Counted from the first letter of the stretch, positions 1 to 13,956 are shown. The stretch is DNA of 64,000 nt from Stromatinia cepivora (GCA_014898415.1 RCTD01000028.1:836120-900119), one strand, 5' to 3'. The notes: generated from the sequence alone by a model not told the origin. Made by a program: numbers and translations.

Positions 1-410
1 TTTCAAAGATTCGTTTTGAAGTCAAATTCGTATATGTTTTGAGGGTAAATTTCGAAAGGTTTTTCGAAGGTTTTCGATAATATTCCGAAGGGTTTTCGAA
101 GGTTTGTTTCGAAGCTAAATTCATATATATTTTGAAGGTAATTTTCGAAAAGTTTTCGAAGGTTTTCGATAATATTCCGAAGGGTTTTCGAAGGCTTGTT
201 TCGAAGCTAAATTCGTATATATTTTGAGGGTAATTTTCGAAAGGTTTTTGAAGGTTTTTGATAATATTCTGAAGGGTTTTCGAAGGTTCGTTTCGAAGCT
301 AAATTCGTATATATTTTGAAGATAAATTTCGAAGGATTTTCGAAGGGTTATTTCTAGGTCCAATTCGTATATATTTTGGAGGTAAATTTCGAAGGTTTTT
401 CGAAAGTTCG
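1..410. repeat. 92-bp AT-rich minisatellite, about 4.5 units
   Basis: Units begin near 15, 107, 199 and 291, a spacing of exactly 92 bp; the next begins at 351, so the unit starting at 291 lacks about 32 bp. Each unit opens with TTTCGAAGCTAAATTC or a close variant and is dense in TTCGAA words. The minus strand stays open through the array and would give a 99-residue periodic peptide, but I see no start context or family likeness and treat that as a by-product of the repeat. The array may continue left of the window. Confidence 0.85.
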
Positions 411-440
411 AATAAATCAAAAAATGAGGTTATTCCCAAA

Positions 441-510
441 ATTAACCGATAAGTTGCTCTCAAAAGTGAATAAAAAGAATTATAAAAATCACAACAAAGA
501 ATCGGTTAAT
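441..510. repeat. Short inverted repeat, possible hairpin
   Basis: ATTAACCGAT at 441-450 is the exact reverse complement of ATCGGTTAAT at 501-510, leaving a 50-bp loop. It lies between the minisatellite and the truncated copia copy A. It could be the end of a small decayed element or chance in AT-rich DNA. Confidence 0.4.
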
Positions 511-659
511 TTCGAATAATAGTAGGTTTGAATTTAGAATCAAAACTTTTCATTACTTTTTCTAAATGGTATCGAAGAATTCCTTTCTATATAAATGAAA
601 ACTCTTCAAACTAGCGTACAATTCGGCCCGCTTTCGGCTAGCCTTAGTTTTGTAGTTGA

Positions 660-3600
660 GGTTCGTAACAATATCAATTGGAAAGAATACTTGAAACGAA
701 AATGATATAAATATCGCATTTGATGTTAAGAATAAAGAAGATGCTTTATTTACTACTGATTTATCACGAAATCTTCGATCTGACTTTACATTCTTTATTC
801 CTTGTAAATCTGATTCACAATTTCTTAATTTAAAATCCAAATCTCCTTTTTGATGAAATTCATCTATAATTATTCTATTTAATCGAAATATATAATCTAA
901 TTTTGAAGAATATATTTTGATATATTTATTTGTAACTTTTGAATATCCTAGGAATATACCGACTTTCGAAATATCCTACAATTTATTATATCTTTGCTCT
1001 TTCAGAATAATTTTAAGATTGATATAAATATAACATTTACTTCTTTAGATTTTATATATCTCTATATCTGATATTATATTTATAAAAGCTTTTATAAAGG
1101 ATCAATCTATTCTGTTTATATTAAGATCAATATTAATATAATTCTTAATATAAGTATTATACTCTATAACTTTGTCCCAAAATTCTAATAATAATTCAGC
1201 TTCTTTTAGTATTACTTTTATATCTATTTCTGCAATCCTTATATTCCATTCTGCAGATCTATTTTGATATAAAGAAACAATTATTATAATTTCGGATTAT
1301 ATACCTGATAATTATTCATAAATAATTTGTAGGAATTCTAATATATTATTAATCTTAATTACAATAATCTTTTCTTTAATAACTAATTCTATTTTCTTTT
1401 TCCAAATTTTCAATATTTGAATTGTATTATCTTTTTGTTTAAATAATATAATCCAATTTATTCTTATATAATTATCAATAATCAATATAAAATAACAATT
1501 CCTTCGAATCGATTTTGGGAATAATCCTATAATATCGAAATATATAAATTCGAGTCTCTTTGATTTGTATAAACTCAATTGCTTTGAAATACAATTAATC
1601 ATTTTGATGAATATATATACTTTATAGATATCTAATTCAATTAGAACCTTTATTGATTCAATTATATTAGATACCTTATATAGATTCTTAATCTTATCTA
1701 AATCTAGATAATTGAATCTTTGATATTATAACAAATATCTCTTTTTCTTTTTAAATATTAATTCGTTATCAATATTTTTAATATTATCGATTATCTTTAA
1801 AAAAAAACCTTTTTCTTGATCATTTTGATATATATTTGAATAAAGAATTATATTCTTATATTTTTTGATTATATATAAAATCATATATATTCCATTTTGC
1901 ATTTTAATACAAATGATTTTTTTATTATCCTTTTTAAAATATATATAATAAAATTGAATTCCCTTTATAATTTTGTTTTACAAATCCTTTTTCCTAATAA
2001 CAAATTTACTTTTAATCTTGATATATATAATACATTTGAAAATAGTATCTTAGAATTATCTTTGCATATTATATCCACTAAACCTTAATAACAACAATAT
2101 ATCACTTTTCCATCAATCTTTATCCTTTATTTGATAATAAATTCTATTGATCTAAATAATAAAGATTGATCAGATATATATAAAAAAATACTTATATCAG
2201 TATATCATTTGTTAAAGGAAACTTTATTAATAATCTCCTTTATCAAATTACAATCTTTCTTTATTATATCCTTAATATCGAAATCTGATTTAAAGATATT
2301 ATTAGCAAGGTATATTTAATCTTTCTTGTTGAAATAAATCTTCTTCGAATTCGATAATCCTTTTCTTCTTTAATAACAAAAATAATTACAAAAGAATTTG
2401 CTGGTTTGTATTAAATATAGATAATCTCGTATATAATGATTTTCCTTTTGATACAAATCGCAAATATTATTTGAAGTCTCGAAATCTGATTTTTGGTATC
2501 GAAAAGTATATCTAAATCCTTTTGCAATTTATATTTATTCTAATCCATCTTTAAAACAAAATTCCTTAATTTACAAATACTTGATCTTATCATCAATACT
2601 AAAACTAATTTAGATATCCAATATATTCATTACTCCTTGATAATCGATTAAAAAACTATATATTAAAATCAAAAACAAAATAATATCTTAATATATTAAT
2701 CGATAACTTTTATTTACAACCCCTAATTTCCTTCTATACTCTTTCAATTTATCCCAGATTTTAATAATAATCATATCGAAATGAATATCAGATTGAAATT
2801 TGAAGTTCTAAATCATCGTTATATATATATTAACTATAATTATATTGATTCTAATATATTTTGATTTAAAGTATCTCCAAAGTATATATACTATTAAATA
2901 TTTATTAATAAAGACTTCATTATTATTATTAAATATTATATAAATATATAATAATACATTCACTTTATCCTTTAAATATTCCGATTTCAACTCGATATTG
3001 TAATATATATAACCATTGATCTTATAAACAAATACTATATTAGATCCTACAATCTATATATATTCATCTAATATTTGATCAATTATATAAAACCATTCTT
3101 TCCCTTTCAATTGTATCTTCGTTTATCTGAATTATCATTTATAATTGTTTTGATCGAATTTCGAAAAGTTATTTGATTCCGATATTGTAAAGGTTTTTTA
3201 TTGTTTAATGAATATCGAAGATAATCTTCAGGTTTTTAAAACAATCTTAAAAAATATACAACAAATAGATTCAGAATAATAAAGAAATATAAAAATAAAA
3301 TAATAAGAAAATTTGTAAAATCATATTATAATATATTTTCTTATAATTATACAAACTTACTCTTCATTTCTATTATAATTCTGTATCAGCATTATATAAA
3401 CTGTTCTTCATTTTAACCTATAATATTGTAAATTATAAACTATATTATCATATTTCAATTTTACTTCAATAACATTATATAAAAAATCTGATTTTCATTT
3501 TGTTTTACCTTTACTAATTATACTAATCTTTTCGATTTGCTTTGCTTTCTAATCATTACTATACAACCGGATTTTATAATCTATTAACTTTTAATATAGA

Positions 3601-3747
3601 AAGTAATAATATTATTAATTATATAAATTGAACTAAGGATCTATAATTCTAATAAAAATAGAATTGAGGTTATCCCCAAATATAGTCTGTGCACCATTGG
3701 GATCACGTGACCTCAATTCTAATCCTATGATGGCCTCATTTCCAACA
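660..3747 (-). mobile_element. Ty1/copia copy A, truncated and RIP-degraded (minus strand)
   Basis: Its LTR lies at 3582-3747, and the body reads leftward from 3581. Pieces match the complete element at 33171-41035 in the same order: a gag-like stretch at 2808-2990 (compare 33930-34220), an integrase stretch at 1312-1602 with the copia-type FDIIGLFPKSI...YFILIIDNY pattern, and the region after the integrase at about 660-840 (compare 38460-38640). Homology stops near 660, so reverse transcriptase, RNase H and the distal LTR are missing. The DNA is extremely AT-rich with many stops, consistent with RIP. It lacks the 2.4-kb insertion that interrupts the other copy, so it shows the empty site. 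Confidence 0.85.
3582..3747 (-). repeat. LTR of copia copy A (166 bp)
   Basis: On the minus strand it opens TGTTGGAAATGAGG at 3747 and closes TTAATA at 3582, matching the LTRs at 33171-33337 and 40870-41035 apart from transitions. The sequence just inside (3581 leftward), GATTATAAAATCC, is a mutated copy of the primer-binding site GGTTATGAGCC of the complete element, which fixes the orientation. The partner LTR is absent, so a target duplication cannot be checked; the outer flank is CAGAA at 3748-3752. Confidence 0.9.
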
Positions 3748-6700
3748 CAGAATTCTATTTTCCCAAAAACTAAAAAAGGAGTATATTCTATACTTACCTT
3801 TTTTCAAAATAATAACAAATCTAAAAAGAATAAAAAAAGTATCAATTCTGGAAACAATCAAAAAATCAAAAAGATCTAGAAATATCCTTACAAAACTGAA
3901 TCTAAAGTTATAGAATTAATGCTCATCAGAAAAACCAATCCATTATTCAAAAAAGTATTCAATGAAAATAAACTACAAGTAATTAAAGATCGAATAAAAT
4001 CGTATTCATAAAAGTAATTTTATTTTGATTGGATCAAAAGGAAATAAATGAAAAATTCCATTGATCCTTCAGAACCTTCAATCAATACTATTATCTTAGA
4101 TATTCGATATAATTAATCAGGGATATACTTTACAATAATGAAAATATATCATCTATCTAATAGCATTTTACTCGATAATTGTAATACTATATATATCGTA
4201 AACAATATATCTCTATTAAATGATCATCGATATCGATTATTCGATCCCAATAATCTTATAGAAATAAACATTTCCAATTTCTAAGTTTTAGAATACAAAG
4301 TTTATATTATCAAAGGGATTATTAAGAGAGAAAGTTATTTTAATAATGATCTGATTTTGAACGATATAATATTCATCTCTGGCTTTTATATTAATATCAT
4401 TTCAAAAGTTTGATTGGAAAAAGCCGGTTTATGATTCTCAGAATATAATTATATTTTTTATAAAAGAGATTATATAAATAGTATAATAGTTATTCAGTAC
4501 ATTCATACTGAAAATCTTGTATTTTTAAAATACAAATCATTTTTTATTTATTCGAATATTCTTTTATTTATTTCTATAAATAATCCTTCTATAATATATT
4601 CAATAATAAACAAAAAAATAAACAAAATATTTTATTATTTTCGTAATCTATTTTTTCCAAAAAAAGATACAAATGAAATATAGTATAAACATTTCAGACA
4701 TTTGGGGAAGGAAGCTTTTGAATATTTAGTATTTGTAATATAAAATATTAAAATAAAAGGTATTATTTATTTCAATTATACTGATTACACTTATATTTAT
4801 ATAAAACAAATCATTTCTTGTATTTCAAATGATTATTAGTTACCTCAGCTTTTCTACAAAATCCAATAGAATCTTTTTGATTTCGATAAAGGATATAATA
4901 ATATATTATAATTCTTATTGATCAAAGAAATATATTATAATAAGATCTTTTTATATTCAATTTATTACAAAATATATAATAAAGTATTTACAATTATTCA
5001 AAACTTTGTAATCTAGATTCATTGTAAATATGATTTAATAATTGTAATGATTAAACAGGATAATGATATATCTGTTATTGGAATTATAGGAGCAATATTA
5101 TTTGAGAAATGGATTAAATAAAAAAGCATCAAATTCGAATTATTTTTATCTTATATGTATAAATCTAATAAAGGATCAAAATATATAGGATAAAAAATAA
5201 TTATAAAATAGATAAAAATATAAATTATAATGAGTTTATCGGACAAATTATAGATGGAAGTGGTGTAAGCTATTATTTATTTATATAATATAAGTTCTTT
5301 GAAGACTAAATCCTTCAAATTGTTTAATGAGGTATTTGATATATGATTCTATAATTACCTTTGCAAAGATAATCCTTTATTTGTAAAGAAAATATTTAAC
5401 GATTTTTATTCTAATTAAAATAGAATCTATAAATATAAATACCAAACTTACTCTTTGAATAAAAACAGAAAAGTTGGAATTAATAGGAAATAATACAAAA
5501 CCAATCCTTGAGTATATATTAGATATTTAATGGGCTATATTTCAGGCATATTGATTTATTATATATAGATATTCAAACTTGATAGAATTATTGTTATTCG
5601 AAATATAATGTTTAATAAAGAATTCATTTATTATATAGATTTTATTAATCGAATAATCGATATTCATATTACAGAAAAGCTTAAGCAATTTATTAGAGCT
5701 TTTGATTTATAAGATTATATCAAAATGGATAAAATGATTATTCAAAATGAGGATAATTATAAAGACTTTATTTATCTATTTATTTTTATAAATCGAAAAG
5801 TTTTTGATTTATTTATTAAATATATTTTAGATCTATTGTTTATAAACGAATTGGTTTCTGGGATAAATACAGATTTAGAGGATGATAATGGAAATAAAGA
5901 AATCGATTTAAAATTATTCAATCTATTTAATCCTTCAAATAATGAGGATAAGATATATAATAAAGATATACAAATATTGATCGATCTTTTTATGGAAGAA
6001 ACTGAAAAAGTTGATTCTTTTATTAAAAAGTAATTATATTTTATGGGTAAAGATATTGGTATTGTTCAAAAAGATACTCATAATAATAATACAGATCCCA
6101 ATTTTATTGAATATATTGATATAAGGAATATAGAGTATAAGCCTATTAATTGTATTATTGAAATTCTTTATAGTGTATATAAAAGTGATTTAGAGATTAT
6201 TTTAATTAATCAACTTTAATATTCCAAAAGGAAATATATATATTAGAATAATCAATTAGAATATTCCATAAAGGAAATCCAGTTATTATAAAGATTGTTA
6301 TGCTCTATATATTCATTTGATCGATTTATAAAGGATTTATGGATTTATAATCTTGAATAAATATTTAAAAGAATTTGTATTATAAGGATTGAAATACTTA
6401 GGGTTTAGATTAATCTATTTGAGTTTCAATTATACAATTACTATTCAGAATTACTTCTTTTCTAAGAATTACTTAGCTTTTGTATTTCAAAGTAATCAGT
6501 ATATATACAAAAGCAATTATATATATAATAATATCATTAAAGAAACGATCCCAATATTGAATTTTATATAAGAATTGTTATATTTTAAAGAATAGGTTCA
6601 ATAGAATTATTTTATTTAAACAATTTTTATTCTATATTTTGATTTAATCAATAAGGAATAAACGATATAAAGGAGTATTCTTAATTTGTAATAGTTTATA

Positions 6701-8300
6701 ATATGATCATTATTGGAATTGAAGTAAAACCATTATTGTTTTCCATTTGGTTTATAATTAATAAATTATAGACAATATTACTTTCTTGAATTCATATATT
6801 TGTAGTTCCAAAGTTACTTCGTTTTTATCATCAATTAGAAAATCATCAAATGGGATATTGATTCAAATAGGATTGCGATTTTGAGATTAATAATCTTAAG
6901 GTTAGGAAAATCTAGTGTGAAATCGATTCTGGATCGGAATCTATAAAACCGATCCCTTTTCAATAAGTGTTTATATATAAATATAATAATCAAGATCTAA
7001 TCATTTGTTATTATTTATGTTTAATAATATAAAGAGATCTTTAAGTTAAGAATACTATTGAGACTATTTACACCGTTATATTAGCAGATTGATCATTCTG
7101 AATTATAATAGTAATTGTTGCTAAATATAATCTCGAAACAAAACAATATAATATAATCAATATCTTTGTTAATATTCTATATAATCTTTTTGGTATTTTA
7201 ATTATATATTATTTATCTGATAAATACAAAATCCTAAACAAAAATGTTATAATCGATTGAGCTTTATATAATTTACGAGATTCCTTAATTATATAGTTTA
7301 GGGATTTCATTTTGATATTCGAAAAACTAGGATTGGTATAATACAAAAAGGAATTGTATTTATATATTAATTCAAAATATATCGTTATAATTCTTTTCTT
7401 TGTAAATAACATTTAGATTATTTATCATAAAAAAAACGAATCAATTACCATAAAGATCATTGAGGGAATCAAAATTGTATATGAGTTACGAGATCTGGGA
7501 AACACTAAGTGGTTTCTAGATATATATATATTTTATAATCAATTCAAGAAAAAGCTATAATTAATCTATAATATATATATTGAAAAGATTATTAAGAAAT
7601 TCAAAGTAACAAATGGGATAGTAAGTATATTGCTTTCGATAATAGTATTTCGGAAAAATCAGGGTTAAGTTTCTATATATATTATAAAAATATATCAAAA
7701 GAAAATGAATTTAGTATTATATACTATAATCACTATAAAAGTGGATATATCATTTGTTGCTTTGCAATTGAGTTATTATTTGATCAACCTATCGAGCGAT
7801 TATATAAAAGCTGTTGATTATTATTTATAATATCTATAGAATATAAAATATCTCGCAATCCAATATAACGATAATCAAATACTACAACTTTTTATCTTCT
7901 CAAACACTTTTTTTGCAAATAATCCAGATACTCGTCGATCATCTCAAAGATACATTTTATCCCTTTTCGATAATTTAATTATATAGAAAACATCCAAATA
8001 AAACATTATAATCACCTTGATTAACAAAGTACAGTTTCTCGGAATTGAATATACATTAAAAGAAATTATAGCAACCCTACATTTCTTAAAAGAGATTGAT
8101 TTAGCAGTAAAAGAGCCTGTAACGATCTTCTGCGACAACCAGCAAGCGATCAGATTGGTGGTTGGTGAGAACGAGCGGTTTCTGAAATAGATAACTGCGC
8201 ATCATTCTAGGAGCAGATTTAGTTAAACCATACTCCCAAAGATCGATATCTTAGTTCGTTATCTACATTGGATTCATTAATTCTCTCTGCTCGATTTATT
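3748..8300 (+). mobile_element. Ty1/copia copy B, different family, RIP-degraded (plus strand)
   Basis: Plus-strand reading in broken frames gives copia pol landmarks in the right order. HLGKEAFEYL near 4700 resembles the GAG-pre-integrase HLG motif. An open stretch at 5725-6033 follows the integrase C-terminus or linker. Reverse transcriptase words run through 7060-7620, such as AKYNLETKQY, ALYNLRDS and YELRDLGNTKWFLDI, the last a good match to the copia RDLG...FLG motif. An RNase H word, CDNQQAIRLV, is near 8130. Stops are frequent and mostly explicable by C-to-T change. No LTRs were found, so both ends are approximate. It is distinct from copy A. Confidence 0.75.
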
Positions 8301-9120
8301 GATCCTTCGAAGGAATACTGGGATCTTTTCTTATATTCGATTCTTTCAAAGCTTTCTTTTCAATTATTATTTGCTTAATATAATTGAGATTCACTTGTTT
8401 AGCCTTTTTAGACCCCGAAATCTTAGATATAATAATGATCAATAAAAATTTGATTAAAACAAAAACAAGAAATACGAAAAGGGGATCTATATATCTTTAA
8501 AAATTCATTCATTTTATTTTGCCATTACGATCAATATATTATAATCTAACAATTATATATATTCTCAATTACTACGCTGCAGAATCGATTATTCATCTGT
8601 ATTCTTTTGATGGAAAACTTTCTTTTTATTATTCAAAATCTTGATTTCGAAGAATATTGTAGATATCAAGCCAAAGACCAAAAGAAATTTGCGATTTATA
8701 TATAATCAAATTTTTCTTTATTCCAAGAGTACCAGAATCATTTCAGATTTATATATTACACCACTCCTTTATTGATATCTGCCTATAATCGCTTCGCATA
8801 TTCATTCACGAATTATATGAATTACCATTTTCTATATCTTTCCATTTATTTCAGATCATCTTTCGATCTGGGGAATGTATCACGGAAAGCCCTATGATCC
8901 CCTGTATCTTATAAAGAATCAAAGTATATACTTTTCAATCAAAATAAAGGATCTATTAGTCCTTATCAATCTATTAATTTGATAAAATGATCCTGATATA
9001 CTAATAAACAAAGATCTAATCTAATTAAGGTGTATATCGGCTAGATAACTATTTATTTGTTCTATATATACAGCTCTTGATTTATATAATCAAGGGCAAA
9101 TCATTCAATTCTTTTATTTT
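8300..9120. other. AT-rich interval without a recognisable gene
   Basis: Very AT-rich DNA between copia copy B and the mariner remnant. A few less degraded words occur near 8870-8910, but no open frame, repeat or domain could be recognised. Part of it may be the 3' tail of copy B. Confidence 0.5.
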
Positions 9121-10180
9121 ATTAATTATGTGTACCATCTATTCCCCGATCCCTGAAAGTGCTCTGTAATCATACTATCCCGTGATAAGTTCTCTACTAC
9201 AATACAAGCTTCAATTCTATCAAATATATTCGTCTTTAATTTATCGAATAATTCTTAATTTAATATATCCTAAATTGTTTATAAACAACTCTTTAACCTT
9301 TATCTAATATATTCCGATTTGTTTTTATCAATTACAATATCAAGAAATATCTTATATAACCTTATTTTTAAAATCCACCAAATATACTCAATAAGATTGA
9401 AATCAAAAAAATAAGAAAACTAATCCTTCAATATTAAAATCCTCTTCTTTTGAAATCAATTCTATACTTTATAAATATAATAAATAAAAACATTATTCTA
9501 CATAAATTCATACCCTAGATTCAATCTTTCAAAAGCAGAACCTATTTCAATATCAAGGACCTTGAAATATAAATTAATATTATATTTATATTTCTTACTT
9601 TCAAAATCTCTATTCATTATATATAGATTACTCTTCCCAAGATCCTAAAAACCCTTTTAGATTATAATCTTTATATTCTTATTTGTATTATATATTTAAA
9701 TCATTCTAGATTTCTATTTCTAAACAAAAATACAAAAGCATCATTCTCCTTTTTTACCCTATCTCTATTTTACAAAACACTCGTCGCTCTATATAATTAA
9801 TCCCTATTCCTCTACTATCAACTCCCTATATATTAAGCATTATACAAATCATTTGAGCATATATACCTAAATAAATTCTGATTGTTTTTTACACTTCCAA
9901 TTGATAATTCCATAAACCTTCAAAATCTTTTTAATAATAAAAATACTACATTTAAAGCCTATAATTATTTTTGTTTATATATAAATTGATTTTGGATATA
10001 ATCGAATATATCGAATTAATATACATTCTTCTCTTTCTGTATAAAATCTAATTCGAAAAATACAAAATAGATTCATTCCTTTATTATATAATATATCTTA
10101 TTATAAAATATAACAAATAATTCGCACTTCAAGATTGAGATCAATTGCGATACAATAAGGACTAAAACCATTAAAAGCCT
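9120..10180 (-). pseudogene. Tc1/mariner-like transposase remnant
   Basis: Read leftward on the minus strand, one frame carries the family's C-terminal half. EFM-stop-NNV near 9490-9507 corresponds to the usual FMQDNA; after 35 residues, DFNLIEYIWWILK near 9370-9402 corresponds to SPDLNPIExxWxxLK, with the catalytic acidic residue kept as E at 9388-9390. The end near 9130 reads GNRWYT, like the usual terminal GWYT. Further upstream EWIYFVFFELDF-like residues near 10060 recall the first catalytic segment (VIFSDE). In-frame stops are TAG and TGA, as expected from CAG, CGA or TGG changed by transitions, and the second catalytic D is N. Terminal repeats were not located. It is certainly dead. Confidence 0.7.
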
Positions 10181-10239
10181 TACCAATAATTTTGCTACAT
10201 AAAATATAGAGTAAAATACTTAAAAGCTAGCTTTCTTTC

Positions 10240-11186
10240 AATATTCAAGATTCTGGGAATATATTATAATATTATTGATGAATAAATAATAAAGAAAGTT
10301 GAAATTCAATTCGCGAAATTTATGCGTTTTTAAGGTTTTGGGGTAATATAAGTGCACGTTTACTGTAGCATCACCTGCAAAATTTGTCCGGATAGTTAAA
10401 GTGGAATCTCTATGCTCCATAGTTGACAGGCTCTGAAGAGCACTCAATAAAGTTGGCATGAGGCGCAAGCATTATCTCAAGCGAAAGTTCATATGAGCTC
10501 GGCCGATGATAGCTGCTATTCTATGTTTCTCAGCATTTACCCTTGCAGTATTTGTTGCCTTCAACTACTCTGGCTTTTCACTCCCAAAAGTCTTGCCACA
10601 AAACCCACAAATTCTCCTCCTCTCCTCATCATCAACATGCTTCATTTCCTGCTCCATCTCCATCCCACCACCCTGTCACTGCCACCACCAACTTCTTTTT
10701 CCTTCACCACCAAGTTTACAGCAAGTAGGGCCTTGCTCGCTTGGGCTCTGTTTACCAAGTATGAAACACCCTTTCTGTTCTCCATAACTTTCTGAGTCTC
10801 CACGCGAACTTCTGTACTTTCTCTCTCTACATATTGCTCAAGATATCTGTCACCGCGACATCCCCCCCCACTTCGGCCCTATAAATCCTTTCGCGCCCGA
10901 AAGATGAGCTCGGAACTTGTTGCCGTGTTCTCGTTGTTTATGGCCGCATTGGGACAAGCAAGGAATTACGATTATGAGACTGCTCGACACCGAAACCGTC
11001 TCCGATAACTATAGGGACTCACTTAGCTTCCGTGTTATCTCCTTCTGCTACCACCATTAATTATATCCATGGATAAGAATTTCTATTATCTCTCTTACAA
11101 ACATCCAGTCTAAGCTTGCTCACACTTTAAAAAAGCATATAGAAGTAATCGATTTAGCAATAGTCTTCGACGCCTATAAATTAATT
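10240..11186. other. GC-normal interval, nothing recognised
   Basis: Base composition rises sharply near 10330. Open frames of 60-100 codons overlap at 10493-10795, one with a hydrophobic N-terminus, but they are Ser/Pro/His-rich in a C-rich tract and have no recognisable homology. A poly-C run lies near 10861-10870. This may be an unmutated transposon fragment or ordinary intergenic DNA. Confidence 0.4.
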
Positions 11187-11895
11187 TGTTCCGGGCCATT
11201 GCACAAATCCGGGATTCCGAAATCAACGTAGTATATTTCGAAATAAACTAACTTATTATTGAATACCCTAGCTTATTCGTCAATCAACCCAATATTTGAA
11301 TGAACTAGTTGATTACGTAATACACCCGTTTATAGAAATAATGAAACTATTTACAAATAAACTAATTCACTCACAAATATTTTTCATCATTCCACTATAC
11401 TAATTTAAGAATAATTAAAATTTACAAAGAATTGAAACTATAAAGATTCAGAACCAATATAGATTCCAGATCTATAGGGATTCAAGATATATAAGAAAAA
11501 ACTTTAATATCATTCGTTTATATTGTATAATAATTCTAATTATGATTTGTATACTAGTTAAGTAGTAGATATAAAAAAAGTATTATTATCAAAAGAAAAA
11601 AGCAACAATGAAGTTGAAAACGATAATGATAAAATTGAAAATGATAACAATGAAATTGAAAATAGAAATCGACGATAAGGTTTTGAACTCTTTTTTATAT
11701 AAAAATATATATATTAGCTTATTGTACAATAAACTTAAAATATTGAATATATTATTTTTGTATAAACTTAGTTCATTTATGAATACCCTCATTTTTACCA
11801 TTTTCGATATTAACTAGTTCATTTGACGAATCAGTATATCCCGGAACAAGCCAAATCGATCTCGGAACACCAAACTCGCGCAACGGCCCGGAACA
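11187..11895. mobile_element. Inverted-repeat (MITE-like) element, copy 1, 709 bp
   Basis: The ends are inverted: TGTTCCGGGCCATTGC at 11187 and the complement of TGTTCCGGGCCGTTGC ending at 11895. AATT at 11183-11186 is repeated at 11896-11899, giving a 4-bp target duplication. The interior matches copy 2 at 13961-14840 in order, including the AAATTGAAAAT-rich repeat block near 11610-11680. No transposase frame is present, so it is non-autonomous. Superfamily is unknown; piggyBac also duplicates 4 bp, but its target is TTAA. Confidence 0.75.
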
Positions 11896-11899
11896 AATT

Positions 11900-13956
11900 G
11901 ACTGTTATGTCCTACTAAACATAACAAAAGTTACTTAAAGTAGACAATCCCTGGTGTCCCTCCCCCCATACACAGACCCACGAATAGACCCCTCCTTCGT
12001 CCGACGTACTGCCAAAAAGAAGATGAGTAATGCTGCCGTTCTTCTGAGCGCCACGTTACGGATCTGTTTTACTTTACCAAATTAATATTCTCTTGGAAGC
12101 AGCTATTCGTGTAAAGTTGCCACGGAGATTGTCATTTCGGTACTGTTGGATTTCTCTGGATCCCCGAGAAGATTTGGGTAAGGTGATAAGTATTCACCGA
12201 CTACTTTGTATGCGGTGCCCTTACCACCATCTAGCGATCGCATTACTCTTTTCCTTCTATGTTGAGCAACGGATAATTCTTTTTCCATAATGTTAAGTCG
12301 TCTAAAATTCCACATGACTTCAAAGAGGTAAAAACTAGTCCTTTACACATTTGCTAGACTCTAGACTTCGCTCTTCAGATTCGATTACAAGGCAATGGCT
12401 CTTTATACATAACGGGAAATAATCATTCGGCTATTCTGTATAACAGCCTCTTTAAAATCGGGGTAAACTGGCGTTCACAATGTTTTAGAATTCTTTTTTA
12501 TATTTGATTATGTGATTATATGATATTAACAAAAAATCAAGTAAATATAAGTATATGATATTTAATGTCGTATAAAAAATAAAAATAAAAACCCTGCAGA
12601 AGGATTTTATTTATAGGTTTTAAAACATTCAAAGATTCATTGTCTGTCCGAACTGTCATCTAGTCGCCAAACTCGAGGCCAATGAATATGATATCTCACT
12701 TGTTAAATGTTTCGTTACAACATACCAAGCAAAGCTCCTTGTAGCTGAATTCGAGAGGCACTTATTTGAAGCTAATAACCTTCTGGCAGCGATGTATAAA
12801 AGGAGAAAGAGAATGTTGGTATGACCATGGGGGTGGTGAAGTTAATATAGTACTTCTATCGAGGCACTAGCGCGGTCATTAACGCGGTCACACAATTACC
12901 CGGACAGAGAAGGACTCTTAGGCTTTCGAAACGATTCTGGGAGAATATATATAGTTTGCGTGGGCGACACCCACAGAGTCTGAACATTGGGGAATAATAG
13001 AGAATAGGGAGAGAGACGAGGGGCGCGCCTACTCGCACCCCCAACTTCCCCACTTGCCCTATAACTCTCTAGTTTCAAAAATGGCTGATAATTAAGGTCA
13101 AATCGTCGAGATTGATGTTCAAAGTTTAATAAAATATCCTCATCTCTCATTTGCTATAAAGGCAAGTATAGTCTTAACTCGGCAATTATAGGCTAAACTC
13201 ATTCTTAGCTCTGTAAAGTACAGAATCTAGAAGTCTAACTCAGACTATGCAAATCTCTCATCACAATATAAGAAAGCAGAGATTATAATCAAGTACTAAA
13301 ACTTACAGGAGCTTTGTTATCTTCATCGTATACTAGATTCGAACTCAAAACTAATCAATTAACTAGTTAAAGAGATTCTATATGTATATCACTTGTTATT
13401 CATAGGTCTAATAATAAGTAGCAAAATAGTTTCTTATTATCATATTACCTCAGCGTTTATATCTGATTATCAAAGAAATATCTAGTAAGATATCTAACTT
13501 TAGATATACTAAAACTGTCTATTTATCTCGTTTCTATAGATTAGTAAGTATATCTTAATTACTATCTAAAATTATCTAGAATTTATCTTAAATTCTAGAC
13601 AAGAAAAGAATTAATCATCTACTAAAGGAGTCAAATTTAGTTTCGTCGACGCTCGTTAGTTATTTCACTTCCGGAGGCTAATGTAATTAGATTGCTATTC
13701 TCCAGCTTATAAAATCAAGGGTTTACAATTAGAATAACAAGAAGTGTATACTAAAATAATAAAATCCAGTTCTATTGACTTCGTCTAATTGTCTAGTCTT
13801 TGTATGCTAATATATTCAATCACTATTCTTGGGTCTAGACAAGTAGAATCTTAAATAGAAGAATGAAATATATACATGGATATATATGAATCTAGTACTC
13901 TTAGATTACTCTAGTCATTTTATTCTTGCAGACTGATGTATCTAATCGTTGTTTTA
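11900..13956. other. Intergenic and repeat-derived DNA
   Basis: 11900-12460 is mixed-composition DNA with overlapping non-homologous frames on both strands (near 12093-12315). 12840-13080 is GC-normal and has a block near 12858 (GAGGCACTAGCGCGGTCA) sharing a core with a block inside copy 2 of the inverted-repeat element near 14585, so it is probably part of another small repeat family. 13150-13956 is AT-rich and has no usable frame. Confidence 0.5.

Noticed and set aside
121..420. 99-residue periodic protein on the minus strand
   Set aside because: The open frame follows from the 92-bp repeat lacking stops in one phase; no start context or family.
3748..8300. Second full copy of the copia A family
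   Set aside because: Reverse transcriptase and linker sequences differ too much from the element at 33171-41035 and the LTR does not recur; it is a separate copia family.
10493..10795. Secreted small protein with hydrophobic start
   Set aside because: Three overlapping frames are open in the same C-rich tract, with no conserved cysteines and no splice or start context favouring one.
12093..13150. Several 60-84-codon frames
   Set aside because: They overlap antisense to one another and coincide with repeat-derived blocks.
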